Shown here: piece by piece, positions 17,592 through 28,009 of the stretch
Numbering within the stretch: position 1 is the stretch's first letter
How the letters are laid out: each line of letters opens with the position of its first letter
Assembly (NCBI GenBank): GCA_022571365.1
Contig: JACZXZ010000006.1
Span: forward strand, 1-64,000
Origin: Pseudomonadota bacterium
Lineage (GTDB): Bacteria > Pseudomonadota > Alphaproteobacteria > G022571365
Length of the DNA stretch: 64,000 nt
Direction of reading: 5' to 3'
Notes under the pieces: model-generated
The model's input: only the letters and a program-made list of their open reading frames with translations
Database searches by the model: none
Told to the model about the DNA's origin: nothing
Position numbers and translations under genes: made by a program

Positions 17592-18836
17592 ATGACACGT
17601 CTCCTGTTGCTGATCCCGACGACGTCGTACCGTGTAACCGATTTCCTGGAGGCGGCGCACCGCCTCGGCGTCGAGGTCGCCGTCGGATCCAACCGCCGTC
17701 AGGTCCTGGAAAAATACTCCGACGGCCGAACGGTCACGCTCAATTTTAGAAATCTCGACAAAGGTGCCGCCGAGATCGTCGATTATGCCCGCGCGCACCC
17801 GCTTAAGGCCGTCGTACCGGTCGATGACGACACGGCGGTCCTGGCCGCCAAGGCCTCCGCCGCCCTGGGTTTGCCCCATAATCTACCGGCCTCGGTCGAG
17901 GCCGCCAGAAATAAGCATCGCCTGAGAACCCTCCTGGCCGAAGCCGGCCTGCCGTCGCCGGAATTCAGCCTTCTCCCCGTCCAAGACGATCCCGTCCGTG
18001 CGGCCCGTGAAGTGACCTTTCCCTGTGTTCTCAAGCCGCTCGCGCTGTCGGCCAGCCGCGGTGTGATCCGGGCCGATGATGAGGCGGCTTTCGTCACGGC
18101 GTTCCACCGAATCGTCAAGATCCTGAAACAACCTGACGTTGCCGCGCTCGGCGAGCTCGCCGATCACATCCTCGTCGAAGGCTATATTCCGGGAGCCGAG
18201 GTCACGCTGGAGGGGCTCCTGGACCGGGGACGCTTGAATGTCCTGGCCCTGTTTGACAAGCCCGATCCGCTCGAAGGTCCTTATTTCGAGGAGACGATCT
18301 ACGTGACCCCGTCCCGCCTGCCCAAAACGGTTCAGCAGGACATCGCCGCGGCCACCCGCCGGGCCGTGGCCGCGCTCGGACTTCAGGACGGCCCGATTCA
18401 CGCGGAGTTCAGGATCAACGATCATGGGCCCTGGGCAATCGAGATCGCCGCCCGGTCGATCGGCGGACTTTGTTCCCGGGTGCTTCGATTCGGGACCGGC
18501 ATCCGGCTCGAGGAGCTGATCCTCCGCCATGCGCTGGGATTGCCGATCGAGTCGCTGGAACGGGAAAGGCGCCCCGCCGGCGTCATGATGATGCCGATCC
18601 CGCGGGCGGGTATCCTGGAAGAGGTGCGGGGCGTGAAGGAGGCGCTCGAGGTGCCGGGGGCAACCGAGGTGATCATCACGATGCCCATGGGCCAGAAAGT
18701 GACACCGCTCCCGGAGGGAAACAAATATCTCGGCTTCCTGTTCGCCCGGCACGACACGCCGGAGGCCGTCGAGGCGGCGTTGCGCGAGGCCCATCGGCGA
18801 ATCGACGTCGTGATCGAACCCGCCACGGCTTCCTGA
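17592..18836 (+). CDS. ATP-grasp domain protein
   Basis: LLAEAGLPSPEF...PCVLKPLALSASRGVIRADD...ILVEGYIPGAEVTLEGLL...HAEFRI...WAIEIAARSIGG. Confidence 0.88.
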   Translation: MTRLLLLIPTTSYRVTDFLEAAHRLGVEVAVGSNRRQVLEKYSDGRTVTLNFRNLDKGAAEIVDYARAHPLKAVVPVDDDTAVLAAKASAALGLPHNLPASVEAARNKHRLRTLLAEAGLPSPEFSLLPVQDDPVRAAREVTFPCVLKPLALSASRGVIRADDEAAFVTAFHRIVKILKQPDVAALGELADHILVEGYIPGAEVTLEGLLDRGRLNVLALFDKPDPLEGPYFEETIYVTPSRLPKTVQQDIAAATRRAVAALGLQDGPIHAEFRINDHGPWAIEIAARSIGGLCSRVLRFGTGIRLEELILRHALGLPIESLERERRPAGVMMMPIPRAGILEEVRGVKEALEVPGATEVIITMPMGQKVTPLPEGNKYLGFLFARHDTPEAVEAALREAHRRIDVVIEPATAS

Positions 18837-18967
18837 GATCTCGGAACCCAGGGGTTGAACGGAGACGGCGATCGCGCCGGCCGAGGTCCGAGGAGAGCTA
18901 TTCGTTGGCATCAAGCCGGGCGCTGATCTAGACTCGCGAAGCTCCGCGACCATCCCGACCCCGCTAG

Positions 18968-20278
18968 GTGTGGCGATCCGTGACCCATCCGATCTTCGCC
19001 TCCGACATCCGTTTCCAGCCCTATTGGTGGGACGAAGCGCCGCGTCCGTCTCTGCCGGAGGTGCATCTGCCCAAGGCCGTGGATGTCGCCATCATGGGGT
19101 CGGGCTACACCGGCCTCTCGGCGGCGCTCACCCTGGCGCGCGCCGGGCGCGAGGTCATGGTGTTCGATGCCGAGGACGCCGGCTGGGGCTGCAGCACACG
19201 CAACGGAGGACAGCTTGGGCCCACGCTGCATAAAAGCCTCAAGGAACTCACCGCCAAATACGGCAAGCCGCGCGCCGTAGCCATGTTCAAGGAAGCCCAA
19301 ACGGCGTTCGAGTACGTTGCTGACCTCATTGAGGCCGAGCGGATCGAGTGTCAGTTTCGCCGGTGCGGCAAGTTCATGGGTGCTCACCGTCCCGGTCGCT
19401 ACGAGGCCATGGCGCGCGAGCTTGAGGTCCTGCGTCGGGAGGTCGGGTTCGACGCCGACATGGTGCCGCGCGCAAGCCAGCACAACGAGGTCGGTACCGA
19501 CGCCTATTACGGCGGGCAGGTGCGACACCGCAACGCCAGCCTCCAGCCGGCGCTCTACCACCAGGGCCTCATCGACCGCGTCCTATCGACAGGCGCCCGG
19601 ATCGCCGCGCACACGCCGGTCACGGCGGTCGCGCGCGAGGGCAAAGGGTTCGCGCTCACCACCCCGCGCGGCTCGATGACGGCCCGCGAGGTGATCGTCG
19701 CCACCAACGGCTACACAGGCGACGCGACGCGGGAGCTTCGCCGACGTGTCATTCCCATCGGCAGCTACATCATCACCACGGAACCGCTCGCGCCCGAGGT
19801 GATGGATCGGTTGATGCCCCGGCGCCGGGTCGTGTCCGACACCCGCAGGGTGGTCTTCTACTACCGGCCCTCGCCCGATGGCACCCGCATCGTCTTCGGC
19901 GGCCGTGTTGCGTTCAGCGAGACCGACCCGCGGGTCAGCGCCCCGCGGCTGCATCACGCGATGACCCAGCTGTTCCCGGAACTCAAGGGCGTCAAGATCA
20001 GCCACTCATGGATGGGCTTCGTCGCCTACACCTTCGACACCCTTCCCCATATCGGGGTCCGGGACGGCATCCACTACGCCATGGGCTACTGCGGAACGGG
20101 CGTACCGATGGCGACCTATCTGGGGCACAAGGTCGCCCTCAGGGTGCTGGGCTCTCCGGAGGGTGCGACCGCCTTCGACGACCTCCCGTTCCAGACCCGG
20201 CCGCTCTACTATGGCAACCCCTGGTTTCTTGCCGGAGCGCTTATGTACTACCGCTGCCTCGACCACCTCGCCCGCTGA
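18968..20278 (+). CDS. FAD-dependent oxidoreductase (DAO/PuuB-like)
   Basis: DVAIMGSGYTGLSAALTLARAGREVMVFDAEDAGWGCSTRNGGQLGP. Confidence 0.9.
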   Translation: MWRSVTHPIFASDIRFQPYWWDEAPRPSLPEVHLPKAVDVAIMGSGYTGLSAALTLARAGREVMVFDAEDAGWGCSTRNGGQLGPTLHKSLKELTAKYGKPRAVAMFKEAQTAFEYVADLIEAERIECQFRRCGKFMGAHRPGRYEAMARELEVLRREVGFDADMVPRASQHNEVGTDAYYGGQVRHRNASLQPALYHQGLIDRVLSTGARIAAHTPVTAVAREGKGFALTTPRGSMTAREVIVATNGYTGDATRELRRRVIPIGSYIITTEPLAPEVMDRLMPRRRVVSDTRRVVFYYRPSPDGTRIVFGGRVAFSETDPRVSAPRLHHAMTQLFPELKGVKISHSWMGFVAYTFDTLPHIGVRDGIHYAMGYCGTGVPMATYLGHKVALRVLGSPEGATAFDDLPFQTRPLYYGNPWFLAGALMYYRCLDHLAR

Positions 20279-20400
20279 TACCTGCTGCCCTTCCGGCGCG
20301 ATTTTTCCAGCGCCATAGGCGCCGCCCGTTACGTTCACGAACGCGCGGCCGGGGGCTTCCCTCGCCGCCGGGGCGTGGGCGAGACACATCGAGGCCGCGC

Positions 20401-21003
20401 TCACTCGGGAAAGGTCTCGACCAGCTCCTCAAGCCTCGCCTTGGCGCCTTCAAGGATCGGCTCCCCATCGCCCACTAGGAGCGTATCGAAGTCAATATCC
20501 AGAAGTCTCCGCACGCTCGCCCTCAGGCGCGCGGGGTCGTCCATCACCTGCTCGCGCAAAAGCCCGCAGTGGCCCGGCGGGTTCCCGATCACCGCGTCCC
20601 CGACGATGAGCACCCTTCGCTCCGGCCAGTGAAACGCAACCTCACCGGGCGATTTCCCGGGAACACCAAGGACCACCAGTGAGCCGATCCTCTCTCCGAC
20701 GTGCAATTCGTCGTCGAGCTCGGCACCCTGATCGCGGGCATGGGCGGAGTCATCGGGATGGATGGCCGTCCGCGCGCCGGTCAGCGCCCGTACCCGGTTG
20801 GCTGCCCGTCCGTGGTTGCGATTGGTGAGCAAAATGCGCGCCACGCCAGCGCGGGCGATCTCGTCCAGATCGTCGTCACCGGGCTCTACCGGATCGATGC
20901 ACAGGTTTCCTTCCGCCCGGCGGATCAGATAGCCATTGAAATTATAGCCGTGGGGATCGGAGAACCAGGACCATATGAACACATCGCTGACGATCTCCCG
21001 CAT
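20401..21003 (-). CDS. MBL-fold protein with degenerate metal-binding motifs
   Basis: Start MREIVSDVFIWSWFSD at 21003; MBL fold order retained (GYLIRRAEGNLCIDPVEPG, GKSPGEVAFHWPERRVLIVGDAVIG) but HxHxDH is TNRNHGRA. Confidence 0.75.
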   Translation of the reverse strand: MREIVSDVFIWSWFSDPHGYNFNGYLIRRAEGNLCIDPVEPGDDDLDEIARAGVARILLTNRNHGRAANRVRALTGARTAIHPDDSAHARDQGAELDDELHVGERIGSLVVLGVPGKSPGEVAFHWPERRVLIVGDAVIGNPPGHCGLLREQVMDDPARLRASVRRLLDIDFDTLLVGDGEPILEGAKARLEELVETFPE

Positions 21004-21393
21004 CTCTAGCGCTCCTTTCCTTGGCCGGCCCTGCCGTCGCGCTTCCCGCGGTGCGACAAGGGAACCGTTCCCAATCGCCGGGCCTCGCGCCGCGATTTTG
21101 CCCGCCTCGCCATGGTCAGGCCAACAGATTCGTCCGTCAAGCCCCCTCACATCGGCTGGAAGTCGACCCGCTCAGGGTACCGCCCGTTCGCGATCCAGCC
21201 GGCCTGTGCGTGGCCGGCTACGGTCGCATCCGGTTTGGCGGCCGGCCCACCTACCCCACGGCGCACGGTCCTAAACGGGGCGCGGCCCTATGCTATAGAA
21301 CAACATTGTCCGCTTTTCTCCATCGGGTTCACTCCATCGTCTTGCCGGCACGACCTTGCGCACCGTGCCGCGGCAGGCTAGTGAGGTTGGGCC

Positions 21394-21903
21394 ATGAAGT
21401 CCCTGTATCTGCTGCGCCACGCCAAATACGACCGCCGTCCCGAGGTGGAATCGGACCCGCCCCTCGACGACACCGGGCGGCGCGACGCCGAGCGCGTGGG
21501 CGAATACATGCGCCAGCACGGCCTCAAGCCCGGCCTGATCCTGTGCTCGGCGGCCCGCCGGGCCTCGGAGACCCAGGCGCTGGTAACGGCCCGGCTCGAA
21601 TGCGAGCCGGAGGTCAGCATCGAACAGGGCATAACCAAGGCCGACGAGAAGGACCTCTTGAGCCGGCTCCAGGAGGTTGGCGAGGTGGTGGCAACGGTCC
21701 TGTTGATTGGCCACAATCCGGCGCTCCACCGCCTGGCGAGCACGCTCGCCGGGGGCGGCGATCCAGAAGCGCTCGCCCGGCTTAGTGCGGATCTCCCCTC
21801 GGGATCGCTAACGGCCTTCAGCCTGCCCGATAAACCGTGGCTCGAGCTGGGCTCCGGCGACGGCACTCTCACCCACTTCGTGGTGCCCGCCGACCTGGGC
21901 TAG
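21394..21903 (+). CDS. SixA-type histidine phosphatase
   Basis: SLYLLRHAKYDRR...LILCSAARRASETQAL...LLIGHNPALHRLA. Confidence 0.92.
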   Translation: MKSLYLLRHAKYDRRPEVESDPPLDDTGRRDAERVGEYMRQHGLKPGLILCSAARRASETQALVTARLECEPEVSIEQGITKADEKDLLSRLQEVGEVVATVLLIGHNPALHRLASTLAGGGDPEALARLSADLPSGSLTAFSLPDKPWLELGSGDGTLTHFVVPADLG

Positions 21904-21947
21904 TACTCAGCTGCGCAGACACAATTGAATCGTTAGACCCGGCCCTT

Positions 21948-22035
21948 GCCCTTCGACAGGCTCGCCATGAGGACATCGACAAGCATGCGTTCGATCCTGA
22001 GCCTGTCGGGCCTCACCCTGAGCCTGTCGAAGGGC
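21948..22035. repeat. REP-like inverted repeat (GCCCTTCGACAGGCTC ... GAGCCTGTCGAAGGGC)
   Basis: 16-bp perfect inverted arms at 21948-21963 and 22020-22035, with a partial third copy gagcctgtcggg near 22000. Confidence 0.75.
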
Positions 22036-22068
22036 GAGGCCCGTGTCGCGGATTGACAAGAGCGTGGG

Positions 22069-22293
22069 TTAAAACGTGCCCGGATAGGCGCCGCCCTCCA
22101 TGAGGAGGTTCTGACCGGTGATGTAGCCGGTCTGGACGTGGATCTCCTCGCCCGCCGCTCCCAGGGTTTCGGGCGTGCGGGCCACGATGGTGACCGCCAC
22201 CCCCTCGCGTGCGAGCGACATGGCGCAGGCCTTGCCCAGTCCCTTGCTGGCGGCGCGCACCAGCGCCGACTTTCCACCGATTCCGAGGTCCAT
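22069..22293 (-). pseudogene. Short-chain dehydrogenase with internal in-frame deletion
   Basis: 74-aa ORF: SDR N-terminus (GKSALVRAASKGLGKACAMSLAREGVAVTIVAR) joined to a typical SDR C-terminus (TGYITGQNLLMEGGAYPGTF); the catalytic middle is missing. Confidence 0.75.
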
Positions 22294-22323
22294 GACTGCC
22301 CTCCCCTCCGCAATCCATACAGC

Positions 22324-23013
22324 TCAGCTATCCAGATCCTGGTGGCGCAGCACATCGCGGACCAGTGGTACGGTGATGTTGCGGCGCTCAGCTAGCGCCG
22401 TCTCGTCGATGGCCGCGACCATCCGGCGTGCGGCATCGAACGAGCGCTCCATCCGGGTCAGGAGGAAGGCCACCACATCCTGGCCGACGCGCAGTTGGCG
22501 GTCGGCGAACAGCTTGACCAGCAAGGCCCCGATCAGCTCATCGTCGGGGGCACCGACCGACACGGCGGGCATGGCCGCAAGCCGCGAACGCAGGTCCGGG
22601 AGCCCGACCGGCCAGCGTCCCGGTGGCTTCCGCGCGGCCAGCAGCAAATGGCCCTGGCGCTCGGCCACCACATTGTAGAGGTGGAGAAGCGCCCGCTCCC
22701 TGACGCTCCCGCCGGCAACCCTGCCGGCGTCGTCCAGCATACAAACCCTGGCCTCGCCAAGCAGCCCGTCGGGCTCGGTCCGGCCGAGCGCCTCGGGCGC
22801 GATGAGCTTGGCCGCGCTGCGGGCCCTGAAGACGTGGGCAAGATGGGTCTTGCCACAGCCCGGCGGGCCGTGGATGGCGAGCGCTGGACCCGGCCAGTCG
22901 GGCCAACGATCAATCCAAGCGACCGCCTCGCGGTTGCACGGCGTGACCAGGAAGTCATCCATCCCCAACGCGGGGCGGTGGCCGAGATCGAGAGTCAGTT
23001 GACCAGCGGTCAT
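22324..23013 (-). CDS. hdaA: DnaA-related regulatory inactivation protein HdaA
   Basis: N-terminal clamp-binding QLTLDL, AIHGPPGCGKTHLAHVF, DnaA-like AAA+ layout. Confidence 0.88.
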   Translation of the reverse strand: MTAGQLTLDLGHRPALGMDDFLVTPCNREAVAWIDRWPDWPGPALAIHGPPGCGKTHLAHVFRARSAAKLIAPEALGRTEPDGLLGEARVCMLDDAGRVAGGSVRERALLHLYNVVAERQGHLLLAARKPPGRWPVGLPDLRSRLAAMPAVSVGAPDDELIGALLVKLFADRQLRVGQDVVAFLLTRMERSFDAARRMVAAIDETALAERRNITVPLVRDVLRHQDLDS

Positions 23014-24140
23014 CCGATCTGACCGGTTTCGTCCGTGCCGCTGGCGCCTGGCCGGCGTTGGTAGAGCCGGCTCGCGAGATACCGGTCGAGACCGAAACGG
23101 GCCAGCACCCCGACCACGGCGGCCACCGGAATCGCCAGCAGCACGCCGACGAAGCCAAGCAGCACGCCACCGGCCAACAAAGCGAAGATAATCCAGACCG
23201 GATGCAACCCGACCCGATCACCGACCAGCTTCGGCGTTAGGAAATAGCCTTCCGCGACCTGGCCGACGATGAACACGGCGGCGACCAAAGCGACCGGCAG
23301 CCACTCGGAGAATTGCAGGAAGGCAAGGCCGAGGGAGACCGCGAAGCCGATGATCGAACCGACGAAGGGAATGAAGGAAATGAGTCCGGCCCCAAGGCCG
23401 ATGATCAAACCGAAATCCAGGCCGATGAGCGTGAGTGCAATGCCGTAATAAGCGCCCAGGATCAGGCAAACCAGAGCCTGACCGCGGGCGAAACCGGCCA
23501 GCGTGCGGTCCACCAGCGCCGCCTGCTCGCGAATCACTTGCGCATGAGCCTTCGGCAGCCAGCTGTCGATCTTTGCGATCATGCGGTCCCAGTCACGCAG
23601 TAGGTAAAACGCGACCACAGGCGTGATGACAATCAGCGACAGGAGATGAAAAAGGGCCATGCCGCCGCCCCAGATGCTCCCGAGCACACGGCTGATCCAG
23701 CCGATGGCGCCGCCGACGAAACCGCTCGCGACATCGCGCAAGCGCTCCACGACCTCTGGGGAGACCCGCCCGCGGAGCGTGCCCAGGAGAGGGCCGATGC
23801 TCTCGCGCACCATCTCCGCGTAGGTCGGGACGCGCTCGGCGAACTGGACGATCTGGGAGTGCAGAACCGGCAGAATGAGGAGCAGGACCGCAACCACAAC
23901 CACGACGAACGCTCCCGTGATAATGCTGGTGGCGACGGCCCGGGAGCAGCCCCACTTCTCCAGCCTGTCCGCCGCGGGATCGAGAAAATAGGCGACCGCC
24001 ATACCGGCGATGAAGGGCAGCAGGATGTCGCGCCATAAATACAGCGCGGCCACCACGACGGCGAAGGCAGTCAACCAAAACCAAAGCTGTTGCCGGCGTG
24101 TCAACGAGCGTCTTCCATACCGGCCGCCCGCTGCGTCCAC
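23010..24140 (-). CDS. AI-2E family transporter / PerM-like permease
   Basis: Multispanning protein; PFIAGMAVAYFLDPAADRLEKWG and FVGSIIGFAVSLGLAF. Confidence 0.9.
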   Translation of the reverse strand: MDAAGGRYGRRSLTRRQQLWFWLTAFAVVVAALYLWRDILLPFIAGMAVAYFLDPAADRLEKWGCSRAVATSIITGAFVVVVVAVLLLILPVLHSQIVQFAERVPTYAEMVRESIGPLLGTLRGRVSPEVVERLRDVASGFVGGAIGWISRVLGSIWGGGMALFHLLSLIVITPVVAFYLLRDWDRMIAKIDSWLPKAHAQVIREQAALVDRTLAGFARGQALVCLILGAYYGIALTLIGLDFGLIIGLGAGLISFIPFVGSIIGFAVSLGLAFLQFSEWLPVALVAAVFIVGQVAEGYFLTPKLVGDRVGLHPVWIIFALLAGGVLLGFVGVLLAIPVAAVVGVLARFGLDRYLASRLYQRRPGASGTDETGQIG

Positions 24141-24709
24141 TGCACCAGGTAGGCACCGCCGGACAACAGCGTGGTCGCCGCCACCCCATAGATCAGCAGA
24201 TCAGACAGGCCCCTGTCGTCGAAGCCGAGCGCGAGACGGCCCAACACCAACGCGGCCAGGAGGACCTGCGCCACCGTGTTGAACTTGCTGACCATCAACG
24301 GTGCCACTTTGAACGACTTGGTCAACATCAGCGCCAAAACCGCCCCGCCGATAATCAGCACGTCGCGCGAAACGACCAAAATGACGAGCCAGACCGCCAG
24401 ATGGCCCTGATGGCCCAAGGTAATATAAACGCCCATTAGAAGCGCCTTGTCGGCCAGGGGATCGAGATAGCTGCCGACCACCGTGCGGCCGTGGAAGCGC
24501 TTGGCGACGAAGCCATCGACCGCATCCGAGGCGCCGGCGGCGGCGAACAGCCAGAAGGCAAGGACCAGCTCGTCGGCGAGAATCAGCCACACCACGACCG
24601 GCACCGAGAGCAATCGCGCGAGAGATATGAAGTTGGCCAGGCTCACTCGTTTACGGGAGGCGTTTGGGCTGCCTCTTCCCCGCCGCGGTCGCCGAGTCGC
24701 AGAAACCAC
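24101..24709 (-). CDS. CDP-alcohol phosphatidyltransferase family protein
   Basis: AAAGASDAVDGFVAKRFHGRTVVGSYLDPLADKALL is the CDP-OH-P motif. Confidence 0.92.
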   Translation of the reverse strand: MVSATRRPRRGRGSPNASRKRVSLANFISLARLLSVPVVVWLILADELVLAFWLFAAAGASDAVDGFVAKRFHGRTVVGSYLDPLADKALLMGVYITLGHQGHLAVWLVILVVSRDVLIIGGAVLALMLTKSFKVAPLMVSKFNTVAQVLLAALVLGRLALGFDDRGLSDLLIYGVAATTLLSGGAYLVQWTQRAAGMEDAR

Positions 24710-25791
24710 GAGGTCGGATCCCGGATGAGCGTCAGATCGCTCTGCGCCAGCGCCAGCCGAAGCTGGGTCTCATCGCCGATGTAGCGGAGCACAACCCGCG
24801 CCTCGCGGCGAGAGAGATACACCAGCTCGCTGCGCTGGACGAAGGCAACGCCGGCGAGGCGGCGGCGCACCTCGAGCCAGTCCGAGAGTCCGGTGAGCGG
24901 CACCACGGCCGCCAGCCGGTCCTCGCGGTCGAACCTGAGCAGATTGTCGCGCTTCCACAGCTCCTCGACTTCGGTGGCGACGGCCTCTGCGGCTGACGCC
25001 ATGAGCTGCCCCAGAGTCTCCATCGAATCGCCGATATAGCTCTCGACGGTGGTCCGTTCTCCGGCGTTGGTGCCGAAGCGGGTGACGGAAACATGGAGCG
25101 TCGGCCGCTGGTTCACCGGGTCCAGGCCCAGGCTCGCGACCGCCACCAGGGTGTCGGCGGCGCCGTACCGGGCGGCGATCACCCGGAGCCGCGCGTTTCC
25201 GCTTTTCACCGCTTGCTCGGCGCTGATATCAGCGATGTCAGCTAGGTCGCCCAGGGGCACGATCAGCGGCACCAGAGCATCCCGGGGCGGCAGGTTGGCC
25301 CAGGCCTCGCGCCACGGATTGGGATCGTCCCACAGGATGTAGGTCCCGGCCGCCCGATAGACCGGCAGCACCAGCACCGGCTTGCTGAGCGTCTCAGCAA
25401 AGGGGACACCGGCACCGCGCAGCAGGGCGCGGACGTCATCCGGCTTGAAACGAATCGTCAATGTCGCGAGATACCGGACCGGCGAGGTCTTTTCTTCCTG
25501 GACTTCGAAGTCCTGGACCAGCTCGGTAACCTCGGCGTCGTCCAGCACCGGCAAGCGCTCCATGGCCGACCTGAGTGCCAGACGATTGAACAGACGCGCA
25601 AGCGCCTGGCGCTGGCCTGCCGCCAAGGCTTCCCCGCGCGCCGCCGCCGCGGTTTCCGCCGTGGCGTCGACGGCGACGTTCCGGATGGCGAACACGCCCA
25701 GCGTCTCGGTCCGGACGGTGGCGAGCGGTGCCAGGATCAGGCTGCACAGAAGCGGCACAAAAACGGCGGCCCGGCCGGGGCGATGGGCCAT
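24643..25791 (-). CDS. DUF2066 domain-containing protein
   Basis: Signal sequence then [39 protein letters not shown], typical DUF2066 N-terminus. Confidence 0.85.
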   Translation of the reverse strand: MAHRPGRAAVFVPLLCSLILAPLATVRTETLGVFAIRNVAVDATAETAAAARGEALAAGQRQALARLFNRLALRSAMERLPVLDDAEVTELVQDFEVQEEKTSPVRYLATLTIRFKPDDVRALLRGAGVPFAETLSKPVLVLPVYRAAGTYILWDDPNPWREAWANLPPRDALVPLIVPLGDLADIADISAEQAVKSGNARLRVIAARYGAADTLVAVASLGLDPVNQRPTLHVSVTRFGTNAGERTTVESYIGDSMETLGQLMASAAEAVATEVEELWKRDNLLRFDREDRLAAVVPLTGLSDWLEVRRRLAGVAFVQRSELVYLSRREARVVLRYIGDETQLRLALAQSDLTLIRDPTSWFLRLGDRGGEEAAQTPPVNE

Positions 25792-26934
25792 TTTAAAACT
25801 GTTCCGGATCAAGTATTGTCGGTGCATTGGCGCGCCGTCACCTTATACTCCAAGACGAGCGAGGAAGCCATCAGCACCTACACGTACAAGGGCGCGGGCG
25901 TTGACGTCGATGCCGGCGCCGCACTGGTGAAGGCAATCAAGCCGCTCGCCCGCACGACGGCGCGCGCGGGGTCAGAGGCCGTCCTGGGCGGCTTCAGCGC
26001 CATGTTCGACCTCGCCGCGGCGGGCTTTCGCGACCCGATCCTGGTGGCCACGACCGACGGCGTCGGCACAAAGCTGAAAGTGGCCGCCGCAGTGGCAAGA
26101 CACGACACGGTTGGCATCGATGTGGTCGCCATGTGCGTCAATGATCTGCTAACCCACGGCGCCGAGCCCTTGTTCTTCCTCGACTATTTCGCGACGGGAA
26201 AGCTTGACGTCAGTGCGGCGCGCACGGTCATAAGCGGCATCGCCGCCGGCTGCCGCGAGGCCGGCTGCGCCTTGATCGGGGGCGAGACGGCGGAGATGCC
26301 AGGCATGTACGGCGCCGACGAGTATGACCTCGCCGGCTTTGCGGTCGGTGCGGTCGAACGGGGCCAAATTCTTACCGGCGAGTCGGTCGCGGCGGGGGAC
26401 GTGATCCTTGGGCTCGCCTCGAACGGCCTTCATTCCAACGGATTTTCCCTGGTCCGCCGGATCGTCGCCGACAAGGGGCTGAGCTATTCCGGCAGGGCGC
26501 CCTTCGCGCCTCGACAGACGCTCGGCGAGGCCTTGCTGCGGCCGACCCGCATCTATGTCAAAAGCGGGCTCGCCGCCGTCCGCGCCGGGCGGGTCCGGGC
26601 CCTCGCCCACATCACCGGCGGCGGGCTCATCGACAACATCTCGCGCGTGCTGCCCGACGGGCTCAAGGCGGAGATCGACGGGGCCAGCTGGCCGCCGCCG
26701 CCGGTGTTCCGCTGGCTTGCCGCAGCCTGTCGCATCGACAGCCAGGAGATGGCGCGGACGTTCAACTGCGGCATCGGCATGGCCGTGATCACCGCCCCGG
26801 ACGACGTTGCCGAGGCCGAGTCGATCCTGACCGCCGCCGGGGAGAAAGTCCACCGCATCGGCCACATCGTGCCCAGACCAGAAGGCGCCCCGGCGTGCGA
26901 GGTCAACGGCTTGGAGGCGAGGTGGTGCGGATGA
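25783..26934 (+). CDS. purM: Phosphoribosylformylglycinamidine cyclo-ligase
   Basis: [46 protein letters not shown]. Exact start uncertain (ORF opens at 25783). Confidence 0.95.
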   Translation: MGHFKTVPDQVLSVHWRAVTLYSKTSEEAISTYTYKGAGVDVDAGAALVKAIKPLARTTARAGSEAVLGGFSAMFDLAAAGFRDPILVATTDGVGTKLKVAAAVARHDTVGIDVVAMCVNDLLTHGAEPLFFLDYFATGKLDVSAARTVISGIAAGCREAGCALIGGETAEMPGMYGADEYDLAGFAVGAVERGQILTGESVAAGDVILGLASNGLHSNGFSLVRRIVADKGLSYSGRAPFAPRQTLGEALLRPTRIYVKSGLAAVRAGRVRALAHITGGGLIDNISRVLPDGLKAEIDGASWPPPPVFRWLAAACRIDSQEMARTFNCGIGMAVITAPDDVAEAESILTAAGEKVHRIGHIVPRPEGAPACEVNGLEARWCG

Positions 26935-27614
26935 AAGTCGGCGTCCTGATCTCAGGCCGTGGCACCAACCTGCAGGCTCTGATCGATGCCTGCGGCGCGC
27001 CGGATTTCGCGGCCGAGATTTGCCTGGTCGTCTCCAACGAGGCCGGCGCGGCGGGTCTCGACCGCGCCAAACGGGCCGGCATTGCGACCCGGCTCATTAG
27101 CGACCGCGACTTCCCCGACCCCAAATCCTTCGAAGCCGCCCTCGACCGAGCGCTCACGGCCGCGGGCGCCGAACTGGTCTGCCTCGCCGGTTTCATGCGC
27201 CTGCTTAGCGCAGGCTTCGTCGAGCGCTGGCGCGACCGGTTGATCAACATCCATCCCTCGCTGCTTCCCGCCTTCAGGGGGCTCAACACGCACGCCCGGG
27301 TGCTGGAAGCGGGGACGCGATTTTCCGGCTGCACCGTCCACTTCGTCCGTCCGGCCGTGGACAACGGGCCGATCATCGCCCAGGCCGTCGTCCCGGTGCT
27401 CCCGGGCGACGACGCCGACAGCCTCGCCGCCCGTGTGCTCGAACAGGAGCATCGCTGCTATCCGCTGGCGCTCAGGCTCATCGCCGAGGGCCGCGTCCGG
27501 GTCGAAAACGAACGGGTGGCCATCGACGACATGGGCGCGCCCGGAGGCGTCCTCATCAATCCCGCATTGGAAAGCGTCTCCGTCCGACCGGCGCAGACTA
27601 GAGAAGTATGTTGA
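26931..27614 (+). CDS. purN: Phosphoribosylglycinamide formyltransferase
   Basis: [45 protein letters not shown]. Confidence 0.95.
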   Translation: MKVGVLISGRGTNLQALIDACGAPDFAAEICLVVSNEAGAAGLDRAKRAGIATRLISDRDFPDPKSFEAALDRALTAAGAELVCLAGFMRLLSAGFVERWRDRLINIHPSLLPAFRGLNTHARVLEAGTRFSGCTVHFVRPAVDNGPIIAQAVVPVLPGDDADSLAARVLEQEHRCYPLALRLIAEGRVRVENERVAIDDMGAPGGVLINPALESVSVRPAQTREVC

Positions 27615-27708
27615 CTAGCGGCGCCATCGAAAATGGGTCTTTGCCGAAGCCGCCGGTCCGCGCTATACGTCCCGCCCGAAGCTCGGCGCAAAGAGGGAGA
27701 CGATCGCC

Positions 27709-27831
27709 ATGGCCGCGAAGCACGACTCCGAACCCCACCGACGAAACTGGCGCAATTTCGTCAGGCTGCTCGCCGCGTCCACAGGTGCGATCATTCTCGC
27801 GCTGATTCTGATGGCGATCTTTCTCTTATAG
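27709..27831 (+). CDS. 40-aa membrane protein, aa3-type cytochrome oxidase subunit IV-like
   Basis: MAAKHDSEPHRRNWRNFVRLLAASTGAIILALILMAIFLL; gagggag RBS upstream; one TM helix. Too short for the supplied track. Confidence 0.65.
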   Translation: MAAKHDSEPHRRNWRNFVRLLAASTGAIILALILMAIFLL

Positions 27832-28009
27832 CCTTGCCCGCCGCTCCCGTCCTGCCGAGACGCCAATAGCATAGGCTCGACCGCGCTCCGGCGCCCGAGG
27901 GTGGCCTTCCCGCGCGATCAGCTTGACAGCTTAAAAGCAAACACAACGGACGGGCTTGCTCGGTGATCGGCCGAACGGCGGCGAGCGGCCTCGGGCTCCG
28001 ATCGATCGC

